NCBI RefSeq assembly: GCF_001553785.1
Contig: NZ_LOJP01000002.1
Coordinates: 801,469 to 865,468 of the forward strand
Reading direction: 5' to 3'
Source of the DNA: Actinoplanes sp. TFC3
GTDB taxonomy: Bacteria; Actinomycetota; Actinomycetes; Mycobacteriales; Micromonosporaceae
Length of the DNA stretch: 64,000 nucleotides
Shown here: one piece after another, positions 43,799-52,101 of the stretch
Numbering within the stretch: the stretch's first letter is position 1
Layout: each line of letters opens with the position of its first letter
The notes under the pieces: generated by a model
Seen by the model: the letters and a program-made list of their open reading frames with translations, nothing else
Told to the model about the DNA's origin: nothing
Databases searched by the model: none
Translations under genes and position numbers: made by a program

Positions 43799-44899
43799 TC
43801 AGGGGCAGACAGTCCCGGTGACCGACCCGAGCCCGATGGTCGTCCCGCGTGCCCCGGTCGCCGTCGCACTGATGGTCACCGTGTCACCGTCGAGTAGGAA
43901 ACCGCGCTGGGAGCCGTCGGCCAGCTTGACCGGCACCGTGCCGTTATCGGTCAGCTCCAGGAACGACCCGGCTTGCTCGCGCGCCGGCCCGGACACCGTT
44001 CCGGAGGCGTACAGGTCCCCGGTGCGCACGCTGGCACCGTTCACGGTGAGGTGGGCGAGCTGCTGCGCGGCCGTCCAATACATCTGCTCGTACGGCGCGA
44101 CGCTCACCTCGGTGTCATTCCACTGCACCCGCAGCGAGACATCCAGGGCCGGGCCGGCAGGCAGGAGATAGGGCTGCGGCCGGGGTTGTTGCGGCGGGGA
44201 CGGGAACGTGGCGAAGGCTTCGAGCGGGACCACCCAGGGCGATATCGAGGTGGCAAAGGACTTGGCGAGAAACGGGCCGAGCGGCTGGTATTCGAATGCC
44301 TGGATGTCGCGGGCGGACCAGTCGTTGACCAGCACGACACCGAAAACATGCTCGGCGAAATCCTCGGTGGCAATGCGGCTGCCCGGCACCCCGACGACGA
44401 ACCCGACTTCGGCTTCGATGTCCAGGCGCGCGGACGGGCCGAAGTCGGTGTCGTTGAGCTGGCCGTGCGGGCGGGCTATGGGCGTACCGGAAATGACGAC
44501 TGTTGCGGAACGGCCGTGATAGCCGATCGGAAGATGTTTCCACGCCCTGGGCAGGTGGGGGTTTGCCGGTCGCAGGATGCGGCTGACGTTGGCGGCGTGA
44601 TGCTCGGAGGAATAGAAATCCGTGTAATCCGCGACGTCGAACGGCAGGTGCAGGCGCACCTCGGTGAGCGGAATGGCAGGCAATACCGGTGCCAATTCGG
44701 CGATCTGCGCCCGCAACAACGTCCATTGCGGACGGCCGAGGGCCAGCAGCGGATTGAGCGCCGGCCGGCGGAAAACGCCATGCAGATCGAGCCGGGAAAG
44801 GTCGATAACGGCGTCGCCGAGCCGCACTCCGATGCGAGGCACGCCATCGGCTGTGGAGAACACGCCATAGGGCAGATTGTCGATACCGAAAAGCGTCAC
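43799..44899 (-). CDS. fahA: Fumarylacetoacetase
   Basis: A 366-residue hydrolase splitting fumarylacetoacetate into fumarate and acetoacetate, the final step of tyrosine degradation. It has the small N-terminal SH3-like domain (FGIDNLPYGVFSTADG) and the metal site characteristic of the family: DYTDFYSSEHHAANVS with Asp and the catalytic His, then DIEAEVGFVVG and VFGVVLVNDWSARDIQAFEY, then KSFATSISPWVVPLEAF. GTG 44899 overlaps the stop of the upstream gene by 4 nt. It is somewhat shorter than eukaryotic enzymes but complete. Confidence 0.94.
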   Translation of the reverse strand: MTLFGIDNLPYGVFSTADGVPRIGVRLGDAVIDLSRLDLHGVFRRPALNPLLALGRPQWTLLRAQIAELAPVLPAIPLTEVRLHLPFDVADYTDFYSSEHHAANVSRILRPANPHLPRAWKHLPIGYHGRSATVVISGTPIARPHGQLNDTDFGPSARLDIEAEVGFVVGVPGSRIATEDFAEHVFGVVLVNDWSARDIQAFEYQPLGPFLAKSFATSISPWVVPLEAFATFPSPPQQPRPQPYLLPAGPALDVSLRVQWNDTEVSVAPYEQMYWTAAQQLAHLTVNGASVRTGDLYASGTVSGPAREQAGSFLELTDNGTVPVKLADGSQRGFLLDGDTVTISATATGARGTTIGLGSVTGTVCP

Positions 44900-45741
44900 T
44901 CGTAACCACCGTTGACCAGCCCCAGCCGGACCAGCTCGGTGAGCGGCTCGAGGACGTTTACCGTGCCAAAACCGGCACAGAGCGGGCGTGGGCTGTCGCG
45001 CCGGGAGCGGGCCGGTTCGACCAGCGGCACCGGATGGGTGGCGGCCAGCGCCTCGGCGACCTCGGCGACCTCCCCGCCCTCGGCGGCAAGCGCCGAGGCG
45101 ACCACCACGTTGAGGAACCCGTGATGGGTGAAACCGGTCTCCGGGTCGGTGTGCCGCAGCGCATGACGCAGGCCAGCCGCCAGCTTGAACGGCAGATTCC
45201 GGTCACGGCAGGCGCAGATGACAGCGGCCAGCTCAACCGGGGTGGGGAACAGCTCGGCCGCGAGACCGCCGACCCGGAACTTCGGCCGGATCGCGAGCCC
45301 CTCGGCCTGCGTTTCGGCCACGGTGTCCAAGGCGGCGAGCAGACCCCAGCTGAGCGGGATCTCGGCGTACACCTGCAGCTCCCGCTCGCCGAGAGCGATC
45401 TCCCGCAGCGCGGCCAAACCGGGTTGCGGATCCTCGCCGCGCCTGGCCACCAGCGCCTCGACCTGGCTGACGACCGCGCCGCTGGTCCGCAGCTTGGAGA
45501 CCGCCAGCGGCAGCGCACCGATCGCCGAATCGTTGATGATGCCCACGCTCAGACCCCGAGCGGAGACTTCGAACGCGGCCAGCGATGCCGGCACGAGCAG
45601 CGCACCGAGCAGCGGCGCATACCAGGCCTCGGCGTGCTTGCGGTGGGCATTGACCGCATCCGGGACCGTGACGACGCCCGGGGGAAGCACGGACGCGTCA
45701 TCGACGAGTCCGGCAAGCAGCGGCGGCACCAACGTTGACAC
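44896..45741 (-). CDS. Conserved protein of unknown function in the homogentisate operon
   Basis: A 281-residue cytoplasmic protein without membrane segments; I do not recognise the family. Phrases such as VYAEIPLSWGLLAALDTV, LAIRPKFRVGGLAAELFPTP, LPFKLAAGLRHALRHTDP and THHGFLNVVVASALA alternate strands and helices in a way that suggests a TIM barrel with conserved Lys and His. Its stop overlaps fahA by 4 nt, and it is divergent from hmgA, so a role in aromatic catabolism is likely. One possibility is the missing maleylacetoacetate isomerisation or a related clean-up step, but this is only inference from context. It starts with GTG directly after a promoter-like TATTAG. Confidence 0.7.
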   Translation of the reverse strand: MSTLVPPLLAGLVDDASVLPPGVVTVPDAVNAHRKHAEAWYAPLLGALLVPASLAAFEVSARGLSVGIINDSAIGALPLAVSKLRTSGAVVSQVEALVARRGEDPQPGLAALREIALGERELQVYAEIPLSWGLLAALDTVAETQAEGLAIRPKFRVGGLAAELFPTPVELAAVICACRDRNLPFKLAAGLRHALRHTDPETGFTHHGFLNVVVASALAAEGGEVAEVAEALAATHPVPLVEPARSRRDSPRPLCAGFGTVNVLEPLTELVRLGLVNGGYE

Positions 45742-45800
45742 GAAACTGAACCTAATAGACGCTGCGAGAGCCGGACAACACCGTCCGTATTGTCAGTTTC
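45742..45800. promoter_or_regulatory. Divergent promoter region with mirrored TCAGTTTC elements
   Basis: GAAACTGA at 45742-45749 and TCAGTTTC at 45793-45800 are exact inverted copies. Each follows a -10-like hexamer on its own coding strand: TATTGT at 45788-45793 for hmgA, and TATTAG (minus strand, 45757-45752) for the 44896 gene. The same octamer therefore lies just downstream of both promoters, a good candidate for a shared operator. Confidence 0.5.
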
Positions 45801-45818
45801 CCGAGGGTGGAGGCAACG

Positions 45819-46979
45819 ATGCCCTATTACCGCAGCGCCGGGGAGATCCCCCGCAAGCGGCACACCCAGTTCCGCCAGCCGGACGGCGGACTCTATGCCG
45901 AGGAGCTCATGGGCCAGGAGGGCTTCTCGTCCGACTCGTCCCTGCTCTACCACCGCTACCCGCCGACCGCGATCGCGGCGGCCGAGACCTATACGCCCCC
46001 GAGCATCGCGCAGACCCCGAACCTGCCGCTCAAGCCCCGCCACCTGCGCACCCACAAGCTGGACACCGGGCCGGCCGATGCGGTGCTGGGCCGCCAGCCG
46101 CTGCTGGCAAACGGCGACGTGCGGATCGGTTACGTGGTCGCGGACCAGCCGTCGCCGCTCTACCGGGACGCGGTCGGCGACGAATGCCTCTACGTCGAGG
46201 AGGGCACGGCGACAATCGAGACCACGTTCGGCTCGCTGGACGTGGGCACCGGCGACTACGTCGTCATTCCGACATCGGTGGTGCACCGGATCGTGCCGCA
46301 CGGCGCGGTGCGACTGCTGACGATCGAAGCGACCGGCCATATCGGACCTCCGAAACGCTATCTATCGGTACGAGGTCAGTTCCTCGAACACGCCCCGTAC
46401 TGCGAACGCGACCAGCGCGCCCCCACCGAGCCGCTGCAGCGCACCGGCACCGACGTCGAGGTGTACGTCAAACACCGCGCCGGCTGGACGCGGCACGTGT
46501 ACGCCCAGCACCCGTTCGACGTGGTCGGCTGGGACGGCTGCCTCTACCCGTGGGCGTTCTCGATCCACGACTTCGAGCCGATCACCGGCCGGGTGCACCA
46601 GCCGCCGCCGGTGCACCAGACGTTCGAGGGCCCCAACTTCGTGGTGTGCTCGTTCGTGCCCCGCAAGGTCGACTACCACCCGCTGGCGATCCCGGTGCCG
46701 TACAACCACCACAACGTCGACTCGGACGAGATGATGTTCTACACCGGCGGCAACTACGAGGCCCGGCGCGGCTCCGGCATCGAGCAGGGATCGATCTCCC
46801 TGCACCCGTCCGGGTTCACCCACGGCCCGCAGCCGGGGGCTGTGGAACGGGCGATCGGTGCCGAAGCCTTCGATGAACTCGCCGTCATGGTCGACACGTT
46901 CCGGCCGCTGGAGCTGTGCGACCCGGGCCTGGCGGTGGAGGATACCGGCTACGCCTGGACGTGGAACCGTTCCCCATAG
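45819..46979 (+). CDS. hmgA: Homogentisate 1,2-dioxygenase
   Basis: A 386-residue Fe(II) cupin enzyme that opens the ring of homogentisate to maleylacetoacetate. The N-terminal part reads MPYYRSAGEIPRKRHTQF. The cupin core contains GDECLYVEEGTATIET and YVVIPTSVVHRIVPHGAVR. The iron ligands are expected in HNVDSDEMMFYTGGNYEA (His/Glu region) and SLHPSGFTHGPQPG (His). ATG 45819 has a perfect GGTGGAGG ribosome site; an in-frame GTG at 45807 does not. It is divergent from the 44896-fahA operon. The 3' end overlaps the convergent chitosanase gene by 31 nt. Confidence 0.94.
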   Translation: MPYYRSAGEIPRKRHTQFRQPDGGLYAEELMGQEGFSSDSSLLYHRYPPTAIAAAETYTPPSIAQTPNLPLKPRHLRTHKLDTGPADAVLGRQPLLANGDVRIGYVVADQPSPLYRDAVGDECLYVEEGTATIETTFGSLDVGTGDYVVIPTSVVHRIVPHGAVRLLTIEATGHIGPPKRYLSVRGQFLEHAPYCERDQRAPTEPLQRTGTDVEVYVKHRAGWTRHVYAQHPFDVVGWDGCLYPWAFSIHDFEPITGRVHQPPPVHQTFEGPNFVVCSFVPRKVDYHPLAIPVPYNHHNVDSDEMMFYTGGNYEARRGSGIEQGSISLHPSGFTHGPQPGAVERAIGAEAFDELAVMVDTFRPLELCDPGLAVEDTGYAWTWNRSP

Positions 46980-47746
46980 ACCGCGAAGTCGAGCGGGGTG
47001 GTGAGGTCGAGATTGCCGTTACGCAGGAAGACCCGCTGGGCGGTGTCCACCCGGGACGTGTCCGAGTGGGCCTCCTCCTTGCGCATCTCGGCCACCCGCT
47101 GGTCGAGGAAGGCGTTGAGCCAGGTCGTCTCGTTGCCACCCTGAGCCGGGGGCTTGGCGCTGCGCAGGGCACGGCTACGGATGGCGCGCATGCCTTCGTA
47201 GCCGTGCATGACGGCGGCGTCGTAGTAGCTGAACTGGCCGAGGGCACGCACACCGTCGTTCTTGCCGTCGCGCACCGAGGGGTTGAAGTAGACGCGGTCC
47301 CGCTCGGCTTCCTGGGCGGCTTGGAAGGCTGGGTCTGCTGCGGCCGTACGCCAATCGCCCGGGAAATCGGGGTCCAAGCCGGCGTGGGAATCGGTGCCGT
47401 CGACGCCGCGCAGGGCGGGGAGGTATTTGGCGAGGACGTTGCTGGGCTTGGCGGCGGTGTACGCCTCGACAAGGTCGAGCATGTCGCCGGTGCCGGAGCA
47501 GAAGCCGATGATCCCGGCGGTGTAGCCGCGGCCGTCGCGAATATCTTCGATGTAGCGGAACTGGGCCCGCCAGTCGAGCGACGAATTCTCCGCGGCCGAG
47601 ACGATCTGCATGGCCACGTCCTTCTTGGCCGGGTCGTCAAGGTTGGGGCCCGCGGCCGCGACGTCGATGCTCACGGCGAGCGCGGGGATGGCCGGGAGCA
47701 GGCCGAAGCCCGCCGCCAGGCCGACAATGAGGGCTCTTCGGTTCAT
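46949..47746 (-). CDS. csn: Secreted chitosanase, glycoside hydrolase family 46
   Basis: A 265-residue exported endo-chitosanase that cleaves glucosamine-linked chitosan. The signal peptide covers about residues 1-26 (MNRRALIVGLAAGFGLLPAI then PALA). The family 46 core follows with AMQIVSAAENSSLDW, where Glu53 corresponds to the catalytic acid, and YIEDIRDGRGYTAG, where Asp71 corresponds to the catalytic base; the 18-residue spacing matches the Streptomyces N174 enzyme. GIIGFCSGTGDML and WLNAFLDQRVAEMRKEE are further family phrases. A promoter is found at 47884-47912 and a ROK repressor gene lies divergently, so expression is probably chitosan-inducible. Confidence 0.95.
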   Translation of the reverse strand: MNRRALIVGLAAGFGLLPAIPALAVSIDVAAAGPNLDDPAKKDVAMQIVSAAENSSLDWRAQFRYIEDIRDGRGYTAGIIGFCSGTGDMLDLVEAYTAAKPSNVLAKYLPALRGVDGTDSHAGLDPDFPGDWRTAAADPAFQAAQEAERDRVYFNPSVRDGKNDGVRALGQFSYYDAAVMHGYEGMRAIRSRALRSAKPPAQGGNETTWLNAFLDQRVAEMRKEEAHSDTSRVDTAQRVFLRNGNLDLTTPLDFAVYGERFHVQA

Positions 47747-47883
47747 GGCGCTCCTCGGTGGGAGTGAGGTTGGGGATGGCGCGCACAGAAAATGTCACCG
47801 ACGACGGGCGCTGGGTCCATCCGGACCATCCCGCCCCAGCCCTTCAACGGCCTGGAGGCTTCGGCCATCGATGACGATGAGTG

Positions 47884-47912
47884 ACCATAAGTTAGTAAAG
47901 CTGATTAAGCAA
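47884..47912 (-). promoter_or_regulatory. Chitosanase promoter with a possible weak operator
   Basis: On the minus strand TTGCTT (-35, 47912-47907), exactly 17 bp and TATGGT (-10, 47889-47884) form a good vegetative promoter for csn. The spacer holds an imperfect palindrome, TTAGTAAAGCTGATTAA (47892-47908, 5 of 8 pairs), where a repressor could block polymerase; the divergent ROK protein is the obvious candidate. Confidence 0.65.
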
Positions 47913-47924
47913 TAGCGCTACGTC

Positions 47925-47953
47925 TTGACTTCGCTGCGCATCGCCGCAATTGT
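47925..47953 (+). promoter_or_regulatory. Possible promoter of the CsnR-like ROK gene
   Basis: TTGACT at 47925-47930 is a near-consensus -35; AATTGT at 47948-47953 is a weak -10 at 17-bp spacing. It points to the ROK gene at 47986. Confidence 0.4.
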
Positions 47954-47985
47954 CAGGAGACTTGCCAATTTGCTGAGGGGGCCTG

Positions 47986-49170
47986 GTGGCACGTCTGGCG
48001 GGATCGTCCAAGCTGCTACGCGCGATGAATGAGAGCGCCGCGCTCACACACTTGCTGGACGCCGGCGGCCTCACCCGTGCCGATCTGCGCAAGCTCACCG
48101 AGCTCTCCACCCCGACGATCTCCGAGGTGCTGCGCCGGCTCGCCGAGGCCGGGCTGATTGAGGTGGTCGGCTACAACAGCGGACGCCCGGGACCGAACGC
48201 GGAAATCTATGCCGCCAATCCCGGGGCCGCGTACGCCGCCGCAGTGTCCATTCGTGACATCGGACCCAGCCGCGGGCCGTCGGTGGTCGCCGCGCTCTGC
48301 GACCTGACCGGAGCCGTGCGGGCCCGGATCGAGCGCCGCGTCGACTTCCTGCACACCGATCCGAAGCAGGCAGTGGTCGACGTGGTGGCTGCGCTGCGTG
48401 ACGAAGCCGGGGCGGCCGCCGAGCGCATCCGGCACGTCCAGCTCGGCGTGGCCGGCTCGTACGACACCCGTGCCCACACGATCCGGCACGTCGACGTCCC
48501 CGGTTTCGGCCGTCCCGGCCTGGTTCCCGAGATCGCCGCGGCGCTGGGCACCCGGGTCGGCGTCGACAACGATGTCAACCTGGCGGCCATCGCCGAGCGC
48601 CGGCACGGGGTGGGCCGGGACGCCGACGGGTTCGCGCTGCTGTGGCTGGGTCAGGAGGGCCTCGGCCTGGCCATCGACATCGGCGGCACGTTGCTGCGCG
48701 GCGCCCGCGGTGGCGCGGGCGAGATCGGCTACATGCCGCTGTACGCCCCGGACTCCACCCACCGCAAGACCGACCTGCAGAAGCTGGTGGGCGGCGCGGC
48801 CGTCCTCACCCTGGGCGAGGAACACGGGCTGACCGGCACCACCCCGCTGGAGGTGGTCACCTCCGCCGCGGCCGACCCCGACGCGGCCGGGTTGTTCTTC
48901 GCCCAGCTCGCCGATCGGATCTCCGTCGGGCTGGCCGCCGTGATCGCCGTGCTCGACCCGCCGCTGGTCGTGCTCGCCGGCCCGATCGCCCAGGCCAGCA
49001 GCGACACCCTGCTCGCGGCGGTGACCGTCGCAATCGGCCGGGCAGCGCCGCTGGAAAGCACCATCGCCGTCACCGCCATCGACGACGACGCCGTGCTGCT
49101 CGGCACGCTCGACGCCGGGCTGACCGCCGTCCGCGAGGCCCTGATCTCCGCCATCCGCCACGCGTCCTAG
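47986..49170 (+). CDS. ROK-family repressor, CsnR-like
   Basis: A 394-residue ROK regulator with an N-terminal winged helix (LTRADLRKLTELSTPTISEV then LRRLAEAGLIEVVG). The kinase-like domain contains HVQLGVAGSYDTRA and RVGVDNDVNLAAIAERRHG, followed by LAIDIGGTLLRGA. The usual ROK zinc-cysteine motif is missing (GEIGYMPLYAPDSTHRKTDL stands in its place), so it is unlikely to be a kinase. A ROK repressor, CsnR, controls chitosanase in Streptomyces (established); the divergent position next to csn suggests the same role here. GTG 47986 has AGGGGG upstream. Its TAG overlaps the stop of the next, convergent gene by 4 nt. Confidence 0.85.
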   Translation: MARLAGSSKLLRAMNESAALTHLLDAGGLTRADLRKLTELSTPTISEVLRRLAEAGLIEVVGYNSGRPGPNAEIYAANPGAAYAAAVSIRDIGPSRGPSVVAALCDLTGAVRARIERRVDFLHTDPKQAVVDVVAALRDEAGAAAERIRHVQLGVAGSYDTRAHTIRHVDVPGFGRPGLVPEIAAALGTRVGVDNDVNLAAIAERRHGVGRDADGFALLWLGQEGLGLAIDIGGTLLRGARGGAGEIGYMPLYAPDSTHRKTDLQKLVGGAAVLTLGEEHGLTGTTPLEVVTSAAADPDAAGLFFAQLADRISVGLAAVIAVLDPPLVVLAGPIAQASSDTLLAAVTVAIGRAAPLESTIAVTAIDDDAVLLGTLDAGLTAVREALISAIRHAS

Positions 49171-50264
49171 GCTCTGTGATGGGTCAGCACCACCAGCTCG
49201 GCGACCGCGGCGACCACCATCGCGGCGACCAGCGCCACCAGCCCGCCGACCGCCGCATGGACGATCAGCAGCACCGGGGCGAGCGTGACGGCACCGGCCG
49301 CCACGGTCAGCCGCCGGTCGGTTCGGCGCAGCCGGCTCAGCACCGCTCCCAGTGACTCCGGGCGCACCTGTCGTACCGTCCAGACCCCGACGGCCACCAG
49401 GATCGTCACCCCCATCACGCCGGCCCACATCCGGGCCACGCCGGGGCTGGCCAGGTTCATCACCGCGCTCAGCACAGCCGCGACCACCACGCCGTTGCTG
49501 CCGTAGAGCACCGCCTGGCGCACCGCGTCGGCCGTTGCCCCCGAGCGGTCCAGCACCGGCCGGCTGACCTCTACGATCGGGGTGGGCTCGGTATCCGCTT
49601 CCGGGTCCGGGGCTTGAGCAGCCAGCGTCGCCTCGTCGGCCAGTGACTCCAGGGCCACGGCCCAGCGGCGGCGTTCGAGGCGGACGATGCCCACATCACG
49701 CTGCGCGTCGGCGATTGCCGGTTCCAGGTCGAGGGCCTCCGAGTACGCCCGCTGGGCCAGGTCGAACAGCCGTAGGCGCGCCGCGACCACGGCGAGCACC
49801 AGGTGGGCTTCGGCTTCGCGAGGGGTGAGGCGTACCCCGTTCCAGGCGGCGTTCAGCGCGTCCTGTCCGTTACGGGACTCGCTGAGCAGGCCCGCGCCGG
49901 TACGCTGGGCCACCGGGTCCTGCGGCCACCGGGTCAGGATCTCGCTGGCGACCTGGGCCGCTTCGCCGTACCGCCGGTCGTCGGTGAGCGCCATTGCCCG
50001 GGTGATCAGCGGATCGATGGTGTCCGGCGCAGCCGAGGCGGCCCGGTCGGCGGCGCTCAGCGCATCAGCCGGCTGGGCGGCGGCGATGTGAATCTTGGCC
50101 AGCGTGGTCAGCAGCGCCGCTCGCCCAGGAGCGACGGCCAGTCCGGCGGCCACCTCACCGGCAGCTTCGTCGTAGCGGCCGAGATCGGCGAGCAGCAGCG
50201 CCCGTTGCCGATATTCCTCGGGGGTCGTCTCGGGCTCGGACTGGGACGTGGGCTCGCTCGACAC
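49167..50264 (-). CDS. TPR-repeat membrane protein
   Basis: A 365-residue protein. Residues about 15-210 are TPR-type helical pairs (RQRALLLADLGRYDEAAGEV, RAMALTDDRRYGEAAQVASE, RLFDLAQRAYSEALDLEPAI). The C-terminal third has about four membrane helices (GVVVAAVLSAVMNLA, WAGVMGVTILVAVGVW, LTVAAGAVTLAPVLLI and a last one ending at AELVVL). This suggests a cytoplasmic scaffold attached to the membrane; no function is known. GTG 50264 is preceded by TACGCT at 6 nt, a leaderless-type signal. It lies downstream of ispF on the same strand, with 38 nt between. Confidence 0.77.
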   Translation of the reverse strand: MSSEPTSQSEPETTPEEYRQRALLLADLGRYDEAAGEVAAGLAVAPGRAALLTTLAKIHIAAAQPADALSAADRAASAAPDTIDPLITRAMALTDDRRYGEAAQVASEILTRWPQDPVAQRTGAGLLSESRNGQDALNAAWNGVRLTPREAEAHLVLAVVAARLRLFDLAQRAYSEALDLEPAIADAQRDVGIVRLERRRWAVALESLADEATLAAQAPDPEADTEPTPIVEVSRPVLDRSGATADAVRQAVLYGSNGVVVAAVLSAVMNLASPGVARMWAGVMGVTILVAVGVWTVRQVRPESLGAVLSRLRRTDRRLTVAAGAVTLAPVLLIVHAAVGGLVALVAAMVVAAVAELVVLTHHRA

Positions 50265-50302
50265 CCATCGAGCGTAGTCGCCCCGCGCCACCCGCGACGG
50301 CG

Positions 50303-50773
50303 TCAGGAACGGTGGATCAACGCGGTCGCGATCGCCGCCAGACCCTCGCCGCGCCCGGTCAGCCCAAGGCCGTCGGTGGTGGTGCCGGACACCGTGACCG
50401 GCGCGCCCACGGCCCCGGAGAGCACTTCCTGAGCCTCGGCCCGGCGCTTGCCGATCTTGGGCTTGGTGCCGATGACCTGGATCGAGACGTTGCCGATGCT
50501 CCAGCCCTCGGCGCGCACCCGCAGAGCCGTCTCGACGAGCAGGGTGACTCCGGAGGCGCCTTCCCACTCGGGTTCGGCGGTGCCGAAGTTGCTGCCGAGA
50601 TCGCCCAGGCCGGCCGCGCTGAGCAGGGCGTCACAGCCGGCATGGGCGGCCACATCGGCGTCCGAGTGCCCGGCCAGGCCCGCCTCACCCGGCCACATCA
50701 GGCCCGCCACCCAGCAGACCCGGTCGGGGTCGAAGGCGTGCACGTCCGTACCTATGCCGATGCGCTGATCCAC
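50303..50773 (-). CDS. ispF: 2-C-methyl-D-erythritol 2,4-cyclodiphosphate synthase
   Basis: A 156-residue enzyme of the non-mevalonate isoprenoid pathway; it cyclises CDP-methylerythritol 2-phosphate. The zinc ligands are in GTDVHAF (Asp and His) and in the HSDADVAAHAGCDALL region; the substrate loop GDLGSNFG and the C-terminal TDGLGLTGRGEG also fit. The length is typical for the trimeric enzyme. It follows ispD by 4 nt in the carD-ispD-ispF operon. It starts at ATG 50773. Confidence 0.96.
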   Translation of the reverse strand: MDQRIGIGTDVHAFDPDRVCWVAGLMWPGEAGLAGHSDADVAAHAGCDALLSAAGLGDLGSNFGTAEPEWEGASGVTLLVETALRVRAEGWSIGNVSIQVIGTKPKIGKRRAEAQEVLSGAVGAPVTVSGTTTDGLGLTGRGEGLAAIATALIHRS

Positions 50774-50777
50774 CGAG

Positions 50778-51479
50778 TCAGGCTACGGCCAGCAGCGCTT
50801 CGGCGATCACGAGGTCCAGCGGCCGGGTGATTTTCAAAGCCGATTCGGATCCGGGTACGCACACAACCGGCGTACCCGATCTCTCGACCATGCCCGCGTC
50901 GTCGGTGTGCGCATCCACAATCGCCCGGTGCGCGGCGGCCAGCACCTCGTGGCGGAACCCCTGCGGCGTCTGCACGCTGCGCAGCACCGACCGGTCAACC
51001 GTGCCCAGCACCGTCTCCGCCGCTGCGGCCGGAGCTACTTCCTTGATGGTGTCGACCACCGGGAGAGCCGGGATCACCGCGGGATGCCCGGAGCGAACCG
51101 CGGCGGCGACCGACTCCACGAGCGCCGGCGGGGTGAGCGCCCGCGCGGCGTCGTGCACGAGGACGATGCCGACCTCGGCCGGAACCACCGCCAGCGCGGC
51201 CGCCACGGAATCCTGGCGTTCCTTGCCGCCGGCCACCACGGTCACCGCCGCGATCGGCGCAAGCAGCTCGCGTACGGCCTCGACCTCGGCGGCGGGAGCG
51301 GCCACCACGATCATGCGGACCGACGGCGCCGCGGCCACCCGGCGGATCGCGTGCACGAGCAGCGGCTCCCCGGCGAGCAGGCGCAGAGCCTTGGGCGCAC
51401 CCGGCCCGAGGCGTACGCCCGAACCCGCGGCAGGGACAAGGACCGCGACGTCACCGCGAGCATTGAGCTGCGCGGTCAC
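50778..51479 (-). CDS. ispD: 2-C-methyl-D-erythritol 4-phosphate cytidylyltransferase
   Basis: A 233-residue cytidylyltransferase, third step of the non-mevalonate pathway. The CTP-binding loop is VLVPAAGSGVRLGPGAPKAL. Other motifs are VVAGGKERQDSVAAAL, VLVHDAARALTPP and VQTPQGFRHEVL, followed by TDDAGMVE and SESALKITRPLDL near the end. It starts with GTG 51479, 47 nt after the carD stop. The gene order carD-ispD-ispF is conserved across actinobacteria, including mycobacteria. Confidence 0.95.
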   Translation of the reverse strand: MTAQLNARGDVAVLVPAAGSGVRLGPGAPKALRLLAGEPLLVHAIRRVAAAPSVRMIVVAAPAAEVEAVRELLAPIAAVTVVAGGKERQDSVAAALAVVPAEVGIVLVHDAARALTPPALVESVAAAVRSGHPAVIPALPVVDTIKEVAPAAAAETVLGTVDRSVLRSVQTPQGFRHEVLAAAHRAIVDAHTDDAGMVERSGTPVVCVPGSESALKITRPLDLVIAEALLAVA

Positions 51480-51526
51480 GTCGCGGTCCTCGGCCTTGAT
51501 GGTGCTGTGAGAGGTGATGAAGTTCG

Positions 51527-52012
51527 TCAGGCCTCGGTGAGCACCTTGTCGAGGAGGACTTCAGCCTCGTCCTTGGTGCTCTTCTCGGCGAGGGCCACCT
51601 CGCCGACGAGGATGTCGCGGGCCTTGGCCAGCATGCGCTTCTCACCGGCGGAAAGGCCACGCTCGCGCTCGCGGCGCCAGAGGTCACGAACAACCTCCGC
51701 AACCTTGAGCGGGTTACCGGAGGCGAGCTTCTCGAGGTTGGCCTTGTAACGCCGCGACCAGTTGGTCGGCTCCTCGGTGTGCGGTGCGCGGAGGACGTCG
51801 AAGACCTTGCCGAGGCCTTCCTCGCCAACCACTTCGCGCACGCCGACGATTTCGGCGTTCTCAGCGGGCACCCGGACCGTCAGGTCACCCTGGGCGACCC
51901 GAAGGACGAGGTACTGCTTCTCCACGCCCTTAATCGTTCTAGTCTCGATTGCCTCGATGAGTGCGGCCCCGTGGTGGGGGTAAACAACGGTCTCGCCGAC
52001 ACTGAAAACCAT
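51527..52012 (-). CDS. carD: CarD-family RNA polymerase-binding transcription regulator
   Basis: A 161-residue protein that binds the RNA polymerase beta subunit and stabilises open promoter complexes; essential in mycobacteria (established). The N-terminal RNAP-interacting domain starts VFSVGETVVYPHHGAALIEA and contains EKQYLVLRVAQGDLTVRVPA. The C-terminal DNA-binding helical domain has NWSRRYKANLEKLASGNP and RDLWRRERERGLSAGEKRML. The length matches the mycobacterial protein closely. ATG 52012 follows AAAGGGG. On the minus strand a likely -10, TACCCT at 52045-52040, gives a leader of about 20 nt. Confidence 0.97.
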   Translation of the reverse strand: MVFSVGETVVYPHHGAALIEAIETRTIKGVEKQYLVLRVAQGDLTVRVPAENAEIVGVREVVGEEGLGKVFDVLRAPHTEEPTNWSRRYKANLEKLASGNPLKVAEVVRDLWRRERERGLSAGEKRMLAKARDILVGEVALAEKSTKDEAEVLLDKVLTEA

Positions 52013-52101
52013 AGGTTCGAAACCCCTTTCGCTGTGTCTAGGGTAACACGCCCAGGCAGCGATGTCCCACCCTGACCGTGACTGTTAGTGCAGCTCAGAG
52101 G

